Source: Cryobacterium sp. Y82 (GTDB lineage Bacteria > Actinomycetota > Actinomycetes > Actinomycetales > Microbacteriaceae). Taken from it: a stretch of DNA of 64,000 nt. Below are positions 1-8,004 of the stretch, one piece after another. Every line of letters begins with the position of its first letter. Within the stretch, counting starts at the first letter, position 1. The translations under genes were made by a program, and so were the position numbers. The DNA lies in assembly GCF_002929495.1 (NCBI RefSeq), contig NZ_PJJJ01000031.1, positions 124,001 to 188,000 on the forward strand. The letters run 5' to 3'. The notes beneath the pieces are model-generated. The model searched no databases. It worked only from the letters and a program-made list of their open reading frames with translations, and had not been told where the DNA came from.

Positions 1-187
1 CGAATGCCGCGGTAGCGCTGGCGCCGACGTTACCGGGGCCTTCCTGCGCGAGAATGTAGCGTTCCTGAAAGGCGGCATCCGTTGTGGCGGTCACGGTGTT
101 GGCATTGGCGAGGTTGTCGGCGATGGCGTCGAGCCACTTGCGGTGCAGCGTCATGCCGCTGCCGGCGATGCCGATGGCGTCGACCAT
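1..187 (-). CDS. flgC: Flagellar basal-body rod protein FlgC, 5' part only
   Basis: FlgC is a proximal rod protein of the flagellar basal body. Only the first 62 codons lie in the window; the gene runs off the left edge. The visible N-terminus has the rod/hook-family pattern, with the asparagine-rich stretch ADNLANANT around residues 28-36, which is shared by axial flagellar proteins. The ATG overlaps the last base of the flgB stop codon (TGATG), so it is translationally coupled to flgB. The rest of the basal-body operon presumably continues to the left. Confidence 0.88.
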   Translation of the reverse strand, partial: MVDAIGIAGSGMTLHRKWLDAIADNLANANTVTATTDAAFQERYILAQEGPGNVGASATAAF

Positions 188-528
188 CAGGCGGTCTTCA
201 TCGCGGCGCGAATCGACGAGACCGGGCCTTCGACCGCCTTGGCGGCGAACTGGTAACGCAGCAGCGCGTCGATGTTGGCGAGGGTCTCGGTGTCGAGGTT
301 CACGTTGTTGCCGTTGAGCAGCGTCGGGTCGAGCGAACGCTCCGTCGTCGCGGCCGAAACGCCGTTGCCGTCAGCGACCGATTTGGCCAGTGCGTTCTCG
401 AACGAGACGACCTTGGCGTGGTAATCGGGGGTGTTGATATTGGCGATGTTGTTCGCGATGGTGCGCTGGCGTAGCGCGAGGCCGTCCAGGGCGCTCGTGA
501 GGGCCAGGGAGGTCACGGAATCAAGCAT
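187..528 (-). CDS. flgB: Flagellar basal-body rod protein FlgB
   Basis: 113 residues, the usual size for FlgB, a proximal rod protein exported by the flagellar type III system. The N-terminal motif RQRTIANNIANINTPDYHAK is the rod/hook-family signature. The start chosen is ATG at 528, giving MLDSVTSLAL. A TTG at 549 in the same frame would add seven residues but has no ribosome-binding site. It overlaps flgC by one base and is the first gene after a 178-base gap, which holds a possible sigma-28-like promoter. Confidence 0.9.
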   Translation of the reverse strand: MLDSVTSLALTSALDGLALRQRTIANNIANINTPDYHAKVVSFENALAKSVADGNGVSAATTERSLDPTLLNGNNVNLDTETLANIDALLRYQFAAKAVEGPVSSIRAAMKTA

Positions 529-604
529 GATTACCCGCTTCGTCGACAAAAGACAAGACGGCCAATCCGTGGCCCGGTGGTGAGCAATCCGTGCTCACTC
601 CTTG

Positions 605-631
605 CTATCGGTCACCCCGACAGTTGCGTAA
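605..631 (-). promoter_or_regulatory. Possible sigma-28-like promoter of the flgB operon
   Basis: Read on the minus strand, TTAC is followed by 15 bases and then ACCGATAG. The -10-like half resembles the GTCGATAG/GCCGATAG of the flagellin and flgN promoters, but the -35 half matches poorly. It lies 77 bases upstream of flgB. Basal-body operons are normally early genes, so this is tentative. Confidence 0.35.
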
Positions 632-706
632 GCAGTTCGTATCAACATTCCGAAATTTTGTTGCGCTACGGCGTGTTGCCAGTGTTTTACTACCCTCGAA
701 CGGGGG

Positions 707-1033
707 TCAACCGTTCACATCCAGATAAACGGATGCCCGCGCGTCACGCTCTGGAGGCACCGACCGAACCGCCGTGAGGTGTTTGAGGGTGAGGTTGCGC
801 GCGTGCTCCAGTTCCCCGATGAGCTTCTGCTGGTTGCGCAGCAGGTCCTGCACTCGTGCGGCCAGTTCCGGCGGAATATTTCCGAGCCCCGTCGGCACCG
901 TCCACTCCCCTACGGCCGCGACACCATCGCTGGTCGAGCCTCCCATCGACCGCGCCGCAGCATCCAGCCGATTCTCGAGGTCGTCGAGCGCGGCCTCCCA
1001 GACGGCCAGACTAGCCAATGCCGAGCTCACCAC
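707..1033 (-). CDS. FliT-like small helical flagellar protein (hypothetical)
   Basis: 108 residues starting at GTG, overlapping the 3' end of fliS by 23 bases, so it belongs to the fliD-fliS operon. The predicted protein is helical and polar, with a leucine/glutamate-rich segment (around residues 60-85) typical of FliT-type export chaperones. FliT usually follows fliD-fliS and binds FliD. No diagnostic motif is visible, so the FliT assignment rests on position, size and helical character. Confidence 0.55.
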   Translation of the reverse strand: MVSSALASLAVWEAALDDLENRLDAAARSMGGSTSDGVAAVGEWTVPTGLGNIPPELAARVQDLLRNQQKLIGELEHARNLTLKHLTAVRSVPPERDARASVYLDVNG

Positions 1034-1448
1034 TCAGGCGCACGATCGGCACCGGCGCGGCCGGCAGCAACTCGGCCGCCTCATGCCAGGTGAGCCGCAG
1101 CGGTTCGAGCAGCGAGATGCACTCGTGGGTGCGGGCCGGGTCGCGGTGGGTGTTGGCGCTGACCATGGCGGTCGAGACATAGGTATAGAGCGAGAACAGC
1201 CCCTCGCCGCCGTCCCAGGCGTCGACGTTGAGCGAGGTACTCAGCTCCGACACGATGGCCTGGGCGTGAATCAGGTTGTCTGACGCGATCTGCCAGTCCT
1301 GGCGTTGCTGGGCCGCTTCGGCCCGGTTCAGGTCGAGCAGCAGGCGGTCGTAGAGCATGGTGAGCAGACGAACCGGGGTTGCCGAGAGAACCGCGTCGCG
1401 GTTGTAACGCGAACGCTGGGCGTTGGTTCCCATTGTCATAGTCATCAT
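1011..1448 (-). CDS. fliS: Flagellin export chaperone FliS
   Basis: 145 residues, normal for FliS, the cytoplasmic chaperone that binds the flagellin C-terminus and prevents early polymerization. It shows the family pattern: a tyrosine near the N-terminus (SRYNRDAVLSATPVRLLTML), then YDRLLLDLNRAEAA and four helices. Its ATG overlaps the fliD stop by four bases (ATGA), so the two are coupled. The run MMTMTM offers several starts; the first is taken because of the coupling. Confidence 0.9.
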   Translation of the reverse strand: MMTMTMGTNAQRSRYNRDAVLSATPVRLLTMLYDRLLLDLNRAEAAQQRQDWQIASDNLIHAQAIVSELSTSLNVDAWDGGEGLFSLYTYVSTAMVSANTHRDPARTHECISLLEPLRLTWHEAAELLPAAPVPIVRLSGELGIG

Positions 1449-2824
1449 TTTCCGTTCGCGCTGTTGAGACCGTCAACCTGGGCGGTGAGCCAGGCGGATT
1501 GGGCGTTCATGTTGCTGAGCTGAACCTCGAGAGAGGCATAGGTGCGTTCCAGGGTCGACCGGCGCGAAATGAGGCGCAGATCCCAGTTATCGATCTGGGT
1601 GCCGAGGCTCTTGACCAGACTCTCCTGGCCGGTGATTTTGCCGGTGATCATGCCGTCGTACTTGTCGGACGCGCTCGTGGCCGCGGCGGCGACACGGGAA
1701 GAGATCTCGGCCAGCACCTTTTCGACGTGATCCGGGTCGGCCTTCATGGCGGCCGCAAACTTGCCGGCGTCGAATTCCATGGTGCCGTTTTTGGTGATGC
1801 TGATGCCGATCTCGCTCGGCGAGCGGCCGTCGACCGGGTATGACGCAGCGTCGAGAATCAACTGCTTCACGTCGCGCACGGTGCTGTTGCCGCTGAACAC
1901 CCCGGCCGAGACCACGGCGTTGCCGCTCGTGTCGGTGCTGTTGACCACGGCCGACTTGGTCGAGATCAGTGCGAACACAGTGTTCAGCGAGCCGACGAGA
2001 TTCTTGGCGAGGTCACTGACCGCCGCGTTGTCGCGGGCGACCGTGATGGTGACCGGATCGGTGGAGACCTTCGACACCGTCACAGCTACGCCGGGCAGCA
2101 GGTCCGCGAAGGTGTTGGTCGAGGAGGTGATGCTCTGCGCGGCGCCGGTTCCGGCCCACAGCGTCACCTGTGCGTCTTGCGCTTGGGTGATCACGGCGGC
2201 GCCGGTGGCTTCAAGAATGTTGGTGGCGGTTCCCGCGGTCACGTCGTCGCTCGTGCCCTGGTACAGCTCGAAGCTTCCGCTGAGGCCGGTGTCGTCGGCG
2301 ACCAGCTGCAGGCGGTATTGCTTATCGCCGGCTGCGTTGGTGCCCGAGGCCACCTTGGTGGCCGTGATGCCGGCGCTCGAGGCGTTGATGGCACTCGCGA
2401 CGTCGTCGAGTGAGATAGAGGCGGCTTGAATGTCGATGGCCGTGCCGTCACTGCCCACGACGGTGAACGCGGTACCGCTGAACTCCGTCATGGCGGCTGT
2501 CACGCCGGACTTCGCCTGGGCGAGAGCGCCGACGACAACGTCGAGGGAGCCGGTGCTGGCGCCGGTGGAGACGGTGGTGCTCATGCTCGAGTTACTGCTC
2601 GTCGCCGAGTAGAGGTCGAGCGCATTGGCGACGGTGTTCTTCGTCGCCAGAGTTGCGAGACTGGCAATGGAGGCGTTCAGCCCCTGCAGTGCGGTGACAA
2701 AAGTATTAGAGGTGGTGACCTTGGCCTTGAGCAGCGTTTGCGGCCCGGCCTCGAGTTCCATGAGGGAGTTGATCAGTGACGTGGTGTCCAGACCACTGAT
2801 AAGCCCATCGACAGCGAGTGACAT
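1445..2824 (-). CDS. fliD: Flagellar filament cap protein FliD (HAP2)
   Basis: 459 residues. FliD forms the cap at the filament tip and guides flagellin insertion. The N-terminus MSLAVDGLISGLDTTSLIN and the C-terminal coiled region (around residues 400-455, ending in YASLEVQLSNMNAQSAWLTA) are the two conserved FliD ends; the middle is Thr/Ser/Ala-rich and variable. The start is ATG 2824, preceded by AAAGGG. An upstream in-frame extension to 2899 lacks a ribosome-binding site and runs through the intergenic hairpin. It lies downstream of flagellin 1 and overlaps fliS. Confidence 0.92.
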   Translation of the reverse strand: MSLAVDGLISGLDTTSLINSLMELEAGPQTLLKAKVTTSNTFVTALQGLNASIASLATLATKNTVANALDLYSATSSNSSMSTTVSTGASTGSLDVVVGALAQAKSGVTAAMTEFSGTAFTVVGSDGTAIDIQAASISLDDVASAINASSAGITATKVASGTNAAGDKQYRLQLVADDTGLSGSFELYQGTSDDVTAGTATNILEATGAAVITQAQDAQVTLWAGTGAAQSITSSTNTFADLLPGVAVTVSKVSTDPVTITVARDNAAVSDLAKNLVGSLNTVFALISTKSAVVNSTDTSGNAVVSAGVFSGNSTVRDVKQLILDAASYPVDGRSPSEIGISITKNGTMEFDAGKFAAAMKADPDHVEKVLAEISSRVAAAATSASDKYDGMITGKITGQESLVKSLGTQIDNWDLRLISRRSTLERTYASLEVQLSNMNAQSAWLTAQVDGLNSANGK

Positions 2825-2864
2825 GGGGTTCCCTTTCTGGTTGTCGAACCGGGGGTGGTGCTGG

Positions 2865-2900
2865 GGTGGCAGCTGCGGGTTTGGTCCCGCACCTGCCACC
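2865..2900 (-). terminator. Stem-loop between flagellin 1 and fliD
   Basis: Long inverted repeat: on the minus strand GGTGGCAG and TGCGGG pair with CCCGCA and CTGCCACC around an ACCAAA loop, with one G-G mismatch. There is no T-run after it, so it may attenuate or stabilize a transcript end rather than terminate completely. It could lower fliD expression relative to the flagellin upstream. Confidence 0.55.
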
Positions 2901-2936
2901 CGGTCAGATCAACCTGCGATCTGGGTTGTGCTGGTG

Positions 2937-4055
2937 TTACTGGAGCAGCTGCAGAACGCCCGAGTTGGACTGGTTGGCCTGCGCGAGCATGGCGGTACCG
3001 GCCTGCGAGAGAATGTTCGCACGGGTGTACTTGACCATCTCTTCAGCCATGTCGGTGTCGCGAATACGCGAACCAGCAGCGGTGAGGTTCTCCTTCGACA
3101 CGGCCAGGTTCTTGATGACACTCTCGAACCGGTTCTGGTCAGCACCCAGCGAGGCACGAGCAGTGGAGATACCGGAGATCTGGCGATCCAGGGCGGTGAT
3201 CGCCGCAGCGGCACCCTCGGCCGAGGAGAAGTCCAGACCACCGATTGTGCTCGTGCTGGTGCCGGCGGTTACACCGGTCGCGGCGGTGATGGCGTCCCCG
3301 TTGTTGGCGCGCACGCTCAGTTGGTCAAATTCATCAACACCTGCCGTGTAGACCTTGTTGAACGCGGCATCCGCGTTCAACACCTTCGCTGCGTCAGCAG
3401 CGGTACCACCCGTCGACAAGAAATCAGTTGTCGATGCGGTGGTCGAAGTGGTGAGTCCGCCCGAGGTGAAGGTCAAGGCTGCGTCACTGGTAGTTGGTGT
3501 CGCGTATGACTTCCCCAGGTTTCCGGCACCAATGGCCTTGGTGACGTCCGAGACATCGGCCTTCGACAGGTCGACCTTGATCTGGCTGCTGGCATCGCCG
3601 TTCGCGCCGACCTGGAAGCTCAGGTTCGCTTCGGAGCCGTCGAGCAGCTGGGTGCCGTTGAAGTTCGTCGACTCGCTGATGCGAGTGAGTTCCTTGGTCA
3701 GCGCTGCGACCTCGGTCTTGATCGCTCCACGTGACTCTTTGTTGTTCGAGTCGTTACCGGCCTGAACGGCGAGGTCACGAACACGCTGCAGAATCGACTG
3801 CACCTCATTCAGCGAACCTTCAGCGGTCTGAATAACACTCACGGCGTCCTGAGCGTTACGAGCGGCAACCGTGAGGCCACCGACCTGCGACTTCAGGCCC
3901 TCCGAGATTGCGAGGCCGGCCGCGTCATCCGCTGCACGGTTGATCCGAAGACCACTCGACAGCTTCTCAAGCGACTTCGACAGATCGTTCTGCGTGGTGG
4001 CCAGGTTGCGGTACGCGTTGTTGGCCGCGACGTTGGTATTGACTTGCATGCCCAT
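2937..4055 (-). CDS. fliC: Flagellin 1
   Basis: 372 residues. Major filament subunit, exported and polymerized outside the cell. N-terminal D0/D1 block: MGMQVNTNVAANNAYRNLAT through GSLNEVQSILQRVRDLAVQA (about residues 1-110). C-terminal block: DQNRFESVIKNLAVSKENL and the terminal SQAGTAMLAQANQSNSGVLQ. The middle (about 190-290) is a short variable domain. The start is ATG 4055 with the strong site CACGGAGGATCC; an open frame upstream to 4109 only reads through the leader hairpin. It has its own sigma-28 promoter and leader hairpin. Confidence 0.95.
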   Translation of the reverse strand: MGMQVNTNVAANNAYRNLATTQNDLSKSLEKLSSGLRINRAADDAAGLAISEGLKSQVGGLTVAARNAQDAVSVIQTAEGSLNEVQSILQRVRDLAVQAGNDSNNKESRGAIKTEVAALTKELTRISESTNFNGTQLLDGSEANLSFQVGANGDASSQIKVDLSKADVSDVTKAIGAGNLGKSYATPTTSDAALTFTSGGLTTSTTASTTDFLSTGGTAADAAKVLNADAAFNKVYTAGVDEFDQLSVRANNGDAITAATGVTAGTSTSTIGGLDFSSAEGAAAAITALDRQISGISTARASLGADQNRFESVIKNLAVSKENLTAAGSRIRDTDMAEEMVKYTRANILSQAGTAMLAQANQSNSGVLQLLQ

Positions 4056-4086
4056 GGTGGATCCTCCGTGACTGGGACTGAATTCT

Positions 4087-4106
4087 CCGGCCCATCCATG
4101 GGCCAG
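4087..4106 (-). promoter_or_regulatory. Flagellin 1 leader hairpin, likely CsrA-binding site
   Basis: On the mRNA strand a 7-bp stem (CUGGCCC paired with GGGCCGG) closes the hexaloop AUGGAU. An A-N-GGA-N loop on a short stem is the classical CsrA recognition element. It sits about 30 bases above the start codon and close to the expected 5' end of the transcript. A second GGA pair lies in the ribosome-binding site at 4062-4067, the same two-site layout known for the B. subtilis hag leader. Confidence 0.7.
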
Positions 4107-4115
4107 CACTTATAG

Positions 4116-4142
4116 CTATCGACAGCAACCGGGCTCGGGTTA
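4116..4142 (-). promoter_or_regulatory. Sigma-28 (FliA) promoter of flagellin 1
   Basis: TAAC, 15 bases, GTCGATAG on the minus strand; compare the general sigma-28 consensus TAAA-N15-GCCGATAA. Transcription would start near 4109-4110, just before the leader hairpin. Confidence 0.8.
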
Positions 4143-4164
4143 GAAACTCGCGGCGATCGCGTGT

Positions 4165-4211
4165 TAAAAAGAGGCGGCATCCGTTCGTAGTGACTACGAG
4201 CGGATGCCGCC
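4165..4211 (-). terminator. Rho-independent terminator of flagellin 2
   Basis: On the minus strand GGCGGCATCCGCTCGTAG pairs with CTACGAACGGATGCCGCC around a TCA loop, one mismatch, followed directly by TCTTTTT. It lies between the flagellin 2 stop (4246) and the flagellin 1 promoter, insulating the two transcription units. Confidence 0.88.
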
Positions 4212-4245
4212 GATCATGCATCAGGTTCTGACGCGATCGCTGCTG

Positions 4246-6093
4246 TTACTGGAGCAGCTGCAGAACGCCCGAGTTGCTCTGGTTGGCCTGCGCGAGCATG
4301 GCGGTACCAGCCTGCGACAGAATGTTCGCACGGGTGTACTTGACCATCTCTTCAGCCATGTCGGTGTCGCGAATACGCGAACCAGCAGCGGTGAGGTTCT
4401 CCTTGGAGACGGCCAGGTTCTTGATGACACTCTCGAACCGGTTCTGGTCCGCACCCAACTCAGCGCGAGCGGTGGACACTGCCGAAATCTGATCGTCGAT
4501 CTCGATGATCGCCAGGGCAGCCTTCGCGGCGCTGGAGAAGTCCAGCGCACCAATGGTGGTAACGACATTGTTCGTCGTTGACACCTGTGCGTAGGTGTCT
4601 AATCCATCGGTGACGCCAGTGGCGGCAACCTCGGGTCCGTCAGTACTTATCGCGGTTCCCGAGGAGGAAAATGCCTTCTGCGACGTGGACGTACCCGTCC
4701 CCGTGACGCCCGTTCCGTTCACGGTAATGCCGTTCGTCGAATCGTTAGTTAGCGTTGTACTGAGCGACGTGATCGTCAGGTTGCCACCTACGACGCTCGC
4801 CAAGAATTTCGTGTTGAAAGTCGCATTAGCGTTCAAGTCATCACTGGCTAGTGCGGCGGTGGTGTACGCAGCGCCCATCGTGACGGCGCCTGTGGTTGCA
4901 CCTCCGTTCTGCGCGAACGTGAGTTGGGCTCCAGATGCGTAGGCGTACGTGTTACCCGACGTCGACATCGGTCCGGTGGTGAACCCTGAAGCCGTGATGG
5001 CGTTGCTCGTGGTGCTAGTGAGCCCGGTTGCCTTCGACTCAATGTAGAACTCGCCCGTTGTTCCACTCGCCGTAACGCTGAAGTTCGCATTTGACGTCGA
5101 AAGCAGCGAGGCGATGCCTTCATCCGTTCGCGAAGCGTCTGCCGTCGAGAAGTCGTACGAGAAGGTGATTGGAGACCCCCCATTTGCCTGCGTCAGGGTT
5201 AGGAGGCCGGAGACGGTTTTGGCATTGATAGCGATCCCGGATGCCGCAACCGGCCCAGCGCTTGTTGCAGAGACTGTGATCTCGTTCGCAACCTTGTCCG
5301 TGAGGCTAGTAGCCTTGGACTCAATGATGTACTTGCTCGCATCAGTGGCGTCTGCCGTGATCGTGAAATTTGTTCCGGCTGCCGCCTGCAGTTTGCCGAG
5401 AACAGTGGTGTTGGTTTCACCCGTTCCGAAGTTGACCGTAAAGTCAAGTCCCCCCTTCTGAAAGATATTGACGTCGCCACTGACCGTCGCGGCGTTGAAG
5501 ATCACCCCGCTGAGCTGGACCGCGCCATCAGTGACGGTAGTGACAGCAGTCGTCGTGGAGACTCCGCCGATCGCGCCGGCGACAGTCTTGACGTTGGCGT
5601 TGGCGAGGTTGACCTTGATCTGGCTGCTGGACTCGCCGTTGGCCCCGACCTGAAAGCTCAAGGACGGCTCCGTGCCGTCGAGAAGCTGGGTGCCGTTGAA
5701 GTTGGTCGATTCGCTGATACGAGTGAGCTCCTTGCTCAGTGCATCGACCTCGGTCTTGATCGCTGCACGGGACTCGTCATTGTTTGAGTCGTTACCGGCC
5801 TGAACGGCGAGGTCGCGAACACGCTGCAGAATCGACTGCACCTCATTCAGCGAACCTTCAGCGGTCTGAATAACACTGACCGCGTCCTGAGCGTTACGAG
5901 CGGCAACCGTGAGGCCACCAACCTGCGACTTCAGACCTTCAGAGATTGCCAGGCCGGCCGCGTCATCCGCTGCACGGTTGATGCGAAGACCGCTGGAGAG
6001 CTTTTCCAGCGACTTCGACAGATCGTTCTGAGTAGTTGCCAGGTTGCGGTACGCGTTATTCGCCGCAACGTTGGTGTTGACTTGCATGCCCAT
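4246..6093 (-). CDS. fliC: Flagellin 2, long form with repeated central modules
   Basis: 615 residues, about 230 more than its neighbours. Both conserved ends match flagellins 1 and 3, but the middle (about residues 190-500) is a large Thr/Ser/Gly-rich insert. In it a module recurs three times: YIIESKATSLTDKVANEITV, FYIESKATGLTSTTSNAITA and LTITSLSTTLTNDSTNGITV. Such inserts form the surface-exposed D2/D3 domains. The start is ATG 6093 with GGAGG upstream. It has its own promoter, leader hairpin and terminator, so it can be expressed independently. Confidence 0.94.
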   Translation of the reverse strand: MGMQVNTNVAANNAYRNLATTQNDLSKSLEKLSSGLRINRAADDAAGLAISEGLKSQVGGLTVAARNAQDAVSVIQTAEGSLNEVQSILQRVRDLAVQAGNDSNNDESRAAIKTEVDALSKELTRISESTNFNGTQLLDGTEPSLSFQVGANGESSSQIKVNLANANVKTVAGAIGGVSTTTAVTTVTDGAVQLSGVIFNAATVSGDVNIFQKGGLDFTVNFGTGETNTTVLGKLQAAAGTNFTITADATDASKYIIESKATSLTDKVANEITVSATSAGPVAASGIAINAKTVSGLLTLTQANGGSPITFSYDFSTADASRTDEGIASLLSTSNANFSVTASGTTGEFYIESKATGLTSTTSNAITASGFTTGPMSTSGNTYAYASGAQLTFAQNGGATTGAVTMGAAYTTAALASDDLNANATFNTKFLASVVGGNLTITSLSTTLTNDSTNGITVNGTGVTGTGTSTSQKAFSSSGTAISTDGPEVAATGVTDGLDTYAQVSTTNNVVTTIGALDFSSAAKAALAIIEIDDQISAVSTARAELGADQNRFESVIKNLAVSKENLTAAGSRIRDTDMAEEMVKYTRANILSQAGTAMLAQANQSNSGVLQLLQ

Positions 6094-6123
6094 TTGAGTT
6101 CCTCCATGACTGGGACTACTTAC

Positions 6124-6145
6124 GCCGGCCCATCCATGGGCCAGC
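6124..6145 (-). promoter_or_regulatory. Flagellin 2 leader hairpin, likely CsrA-binding site
   Basis: 8-bp stem GCUGGCCC/GGGCCGGC (one U-G pair) closing loop AUGGAU on the mRNA strand, with the same spacing to the start codon as in flagellin 1. The ribosome-binding site again contains GGAGGA. Confidence 0.7.
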
Positions 6146-6153
6146 ATTATGTT

Positions 6154-6180
6154 CTATCGACCGCGGCGTTCAGCCCGTCA
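6154..6180 (-). promoter_or_regulatory. Sigma-28 promoter of flagellin 2
   Basis: TGAC, 15 bases, GTCGATAG on the minus strand. The -10 half is identical to that of flagellins 1 and 3; the -35 half differs by one base. Confidence 0.75.
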
Positions 6181-6263
6181 GAAGAACCGGCTGAACAGAC
6201 GTGTTCGGGGGGTGCCATGACCAGGGAAAGCGCGATCAAATTCGCGGTGTCTCGGCTACGGCG

Positions 6264-6286
6264 ACCGGATCAGAATCTGATCCGGT
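6264..6286 (-). terminator. Stem-loop after flagellin 3
   Basis: Perfect inverted repeat ACCGGATCAG-N3-CTGATCCGGT 12 bases after the flagellin 3 stop. No T-run follows, so it is a probable but incomplete terminator or a 3' stabilizer. Confidence 0.6.
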
Positions 6287-6297
6287 GGTAAAGCGTG

Positions 6298-7452
6298 TTA
6301 CTGGAGCAGCTGCAGAACGCCCGAGTTCGACTGGTTGGCCTGCGCGAGCATGGCGGTGCCAGCCTGCGACAGGATGTTCGCCCGGGTGTACTTGACCATC
6401 TCTTCAGCCATGTCGGTGTCGCGAATACGCGAACCGGCAGCGGTGAGGTTCTCCTTGGAGACGGCCAGGTTCTTGATGACACTCTCGAACCGGTTCTGGT
6501 CAGCACCCAAAGAGGCGCGAGCGGTGGAGATGCCCGAGATCTGACGGTCCAGAGCCGTGATCGCTGCGGCAGCGCCCTCGGCCGAGGAGAAGTCCAGGCC
6601 ACCGATTTTCGTGTTGGTCGTCGCTGCCAGGATCGTGGAGTTCGTCGTGTTGGCATCAGCAACAACACCGCCTGCGATGGAACGAACGTTAAGGTTGTTG
6701 TTCTCGTCAACGGTGGCCAGAAGCTTGCCTTTGAATCCGCTGTCTGCATTGAGTTTGGCTGCAACGTCCGCAGCCGTCGAGGTAGACGTCAGACCAGCAA
6801 TCGCGCCGGTTGTGACCTTGTTGGCGGTGTCGCCGTCAATCGTGAAGGAATGCGCCCCGTTGAAGTCAGTAGCGTTCTTGACTGTGCCTTTAGCCAGATC
6901 ATACGACGTTCCTGTGTTGGTTGAGCCAATGGCCTTGGTGACGTCGGAGACGTCGGCCTTCGACAGGTCGACCTTGATCTGGCTGCTGGCGTCGCCGTTT
7001 GCACCGACCTGAAAGCTGAGCGAGGGTTCGGTGCCGTCGAGCAGCTGGGTGCCGTTGAAGTTCGTCGACTCGCTGATGCGAGTGAGTTCCTTGGTCAGTG
7101 CTGCGACCTCGGTCTTGATCGCTCCACGTGACTCTTTGTTGTTCGAGTCGTTACCGGCCTGAACGGCGAGGTCACGAACACGCTGCAGAATCGACTGCAC
7201 CTCATTCAGCGAACCTTCAGCGGTCTGAATAACACTCACGGCGTCCTGAGCGTTACGAGCGGCAACCGTGAGGCCACCGACCTGCGACTTCAGGCCCTCC
7301 GAGATTGCGAGGCCGGCCGCGTCATCCGCTGCACGGTTGATCCGAAGACCACTCGACAGCTTCTCAAGCGACTTGGAAAGGTCATTCTGCGTGGTGGCCA
7401 GGTTGCGGTACGCGTTGTTGGCCGCGACGTTGGTATTGACTTGCATGCCCAT
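6298..7452 (-). CDS. fliC: Flagellin 3
   Basis: 384 residues, with the same conserved ends as flagellin 1 and a different variable middle (about residues 190-300). The DNA encoding its N-terminal domain is almost identical to that of flagellin 1 over several hundred bases, including synonymous sites, which suggests recent gene conversion or duplication. The start is ATG 7452 with CACGGAGGATTC upstream. It has its own sigma-28 promoter and leader hairpin. Confidence 0.95.
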   Translation of the reverse strand: MGMQVNTNVAANNAYRNLATTQNDLSKSLEKLSSGLRINRAADDAAGLAISEGLKSQVGGLTVAARNAQDAVSVIQTAEGSLNEVQSILQRVRDLAVQAGNDSNNKESRGAIKTEVAALTKELTRISESTNFNGTQLLDGTEPSLSFQVGANGDASSQIKVDLSKADVSDVTKAIGSTNTGTSYDLAKGTVKNATDFNGAHSFTIDGDTANKVTTGAIAGLTSTSTAADVAAKLNADSGFKGKLLATVDENNNLNVRSIAGGVVADANTTNSTILAATTNTKIGGLDFSSAEGAAAAITALDRQISGISTARASLGADQNRFESVIKNLAVSKENLTAAGSRIRDTDMAEEMVKYTRANILSQAGTAMLAQANQSNSGVLQLLQ

Positions 7453-7482
7453 GGTGAATCCTCCGTGAGTGGGTCGTGTTAC

Positions 7483-7504
7483 ACCAGCCCATCCATGGCC
7501 TGGC
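7483..7504 (-). promoter_or_regulatory. Flagellin 3 leader hairpin, likely CsrA-binding site (covarying)
   Basis: Stem GCCAGGCC/GGGCUGGU with one G-G mismatch closes the same AUGGAU loop. Relative to the other three copies, the fifth pair has changed from G-C to A-U and the sixth from U-G to C-G, so the stem is kept by compensatory change while the loop is unchanged. This supports selection on RNA structure. Confidence 0.7.
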
Positions 7505-7512
7505 AACTCTTG

Positions 7513-7539
7513 CTATCGACCGTTTTGCTGTGGGGGTTA
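7513..7539 (-). promoter_or_regulatory. Sigma-28 promoter of flagellin 3
   Basis: TAAC, 15 bases, GTCGATAG on the minus strand, identical in both boxes to the flagellin 1 promoter although the spacer differs. Confidence 0.8.
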
Positions 7540-7579
7540 GATTCCGGTCAAAGATTGCCCCCCGAGCGGGCCACACACA

Positions 7580-7619
7580 ACAAGAAGACGCTGCCCACGA
7601 GCGGACAGCATCTTCTCGT
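7580..7619 (-). terminator. Terminator-like hairpin after the miniature flagellin
   Basis: A 17-bp stem with a six-base loop (GCTCGT on the minus strand) begins 15 bases after the stop codon of the miniature flagellin and is followed by a weakly T/G-rich stretch. It probably ends the fliA/mini-flagellin transcript before the flagellin 3 promoter. Confidence 0.75.
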
Positions 7620-7634
7620 GAAAGCGAGCGACAG

Positions 7635-7976
7635 CTACGCGGCGGGGCGGAGCAGCTGCAGAACGTCGGAGTTCGACTGGTTGGCCTGGGCGGAGACCGC
7701 GGTGACGGGTTGGGCGAGAATGCTCACACGGGTGAGGTCGACCATCTGCTCGGCCATGGCGCTGTTGGTCAGGCGCGACGCGGCAGCGAGGGTGTTCTCG
7801 GCGGAGACGGCACGCGTCTTACCCTCGAAGTCGGTACTGTCAGCGGCAACGACAGACTCGGTCGAGGCGAGACCGCTCGAAATTGCCACGGTCGGCTGCG
7901 TGAGGCCCGTCTGCGATGCAGCGAGCTCACGGTAAGCGTCTGATGCCGAAGTGTTGTTATTGATCTGCATGCCCAT
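7635..7976 (-). CDS. Miniature flagellin-like protein (deleted flagellin)
   Basis: 113 residues. The N-terminus MGMQINNNTSASDAYRELAA and C-terminus (MAEQMVDLTRVSILAQPVTA, then AQANQSNSDVLQLL) are clearly flagellin-derived, but nearly all of D1 and the whole variable domain are missing. Substitutions such as a proline in the terminal helix argue against normal assembly. The frame is intact and the leader keeps the flagellin hairpin, but there is no sigma-28 promoter. It lies 67 bases after fliA and is probably cotranscribed with it. It could be a decaying paralogue or a small regulatory transcript. Confidence 0.7.
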   Translation of the reverse strand: MGMQINNNTSASDAYRELAASQTGLTQPTVAISSGLASTESVVAADSTDFEGKTRAVSAENTLAAASRLTNSAMAEQMVDLTRVSILAQPVTAVSAQANQSNSDVLQLLRPAA

Positions 7977-8004
7977 GATGGTTTCTTCCGTGAGGTGTTA
8001 TGAA

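Noticed and set aside
4056-4109. In-frame extension of flagellin 1 (and the same in flagellins 2 and 3) starting MLAHGWAG
   Set aside because: The extra codons only read through the leader hairpin. The flagellin N-terminus MGMQ and a strong ribosome-binding site fix the start further in.
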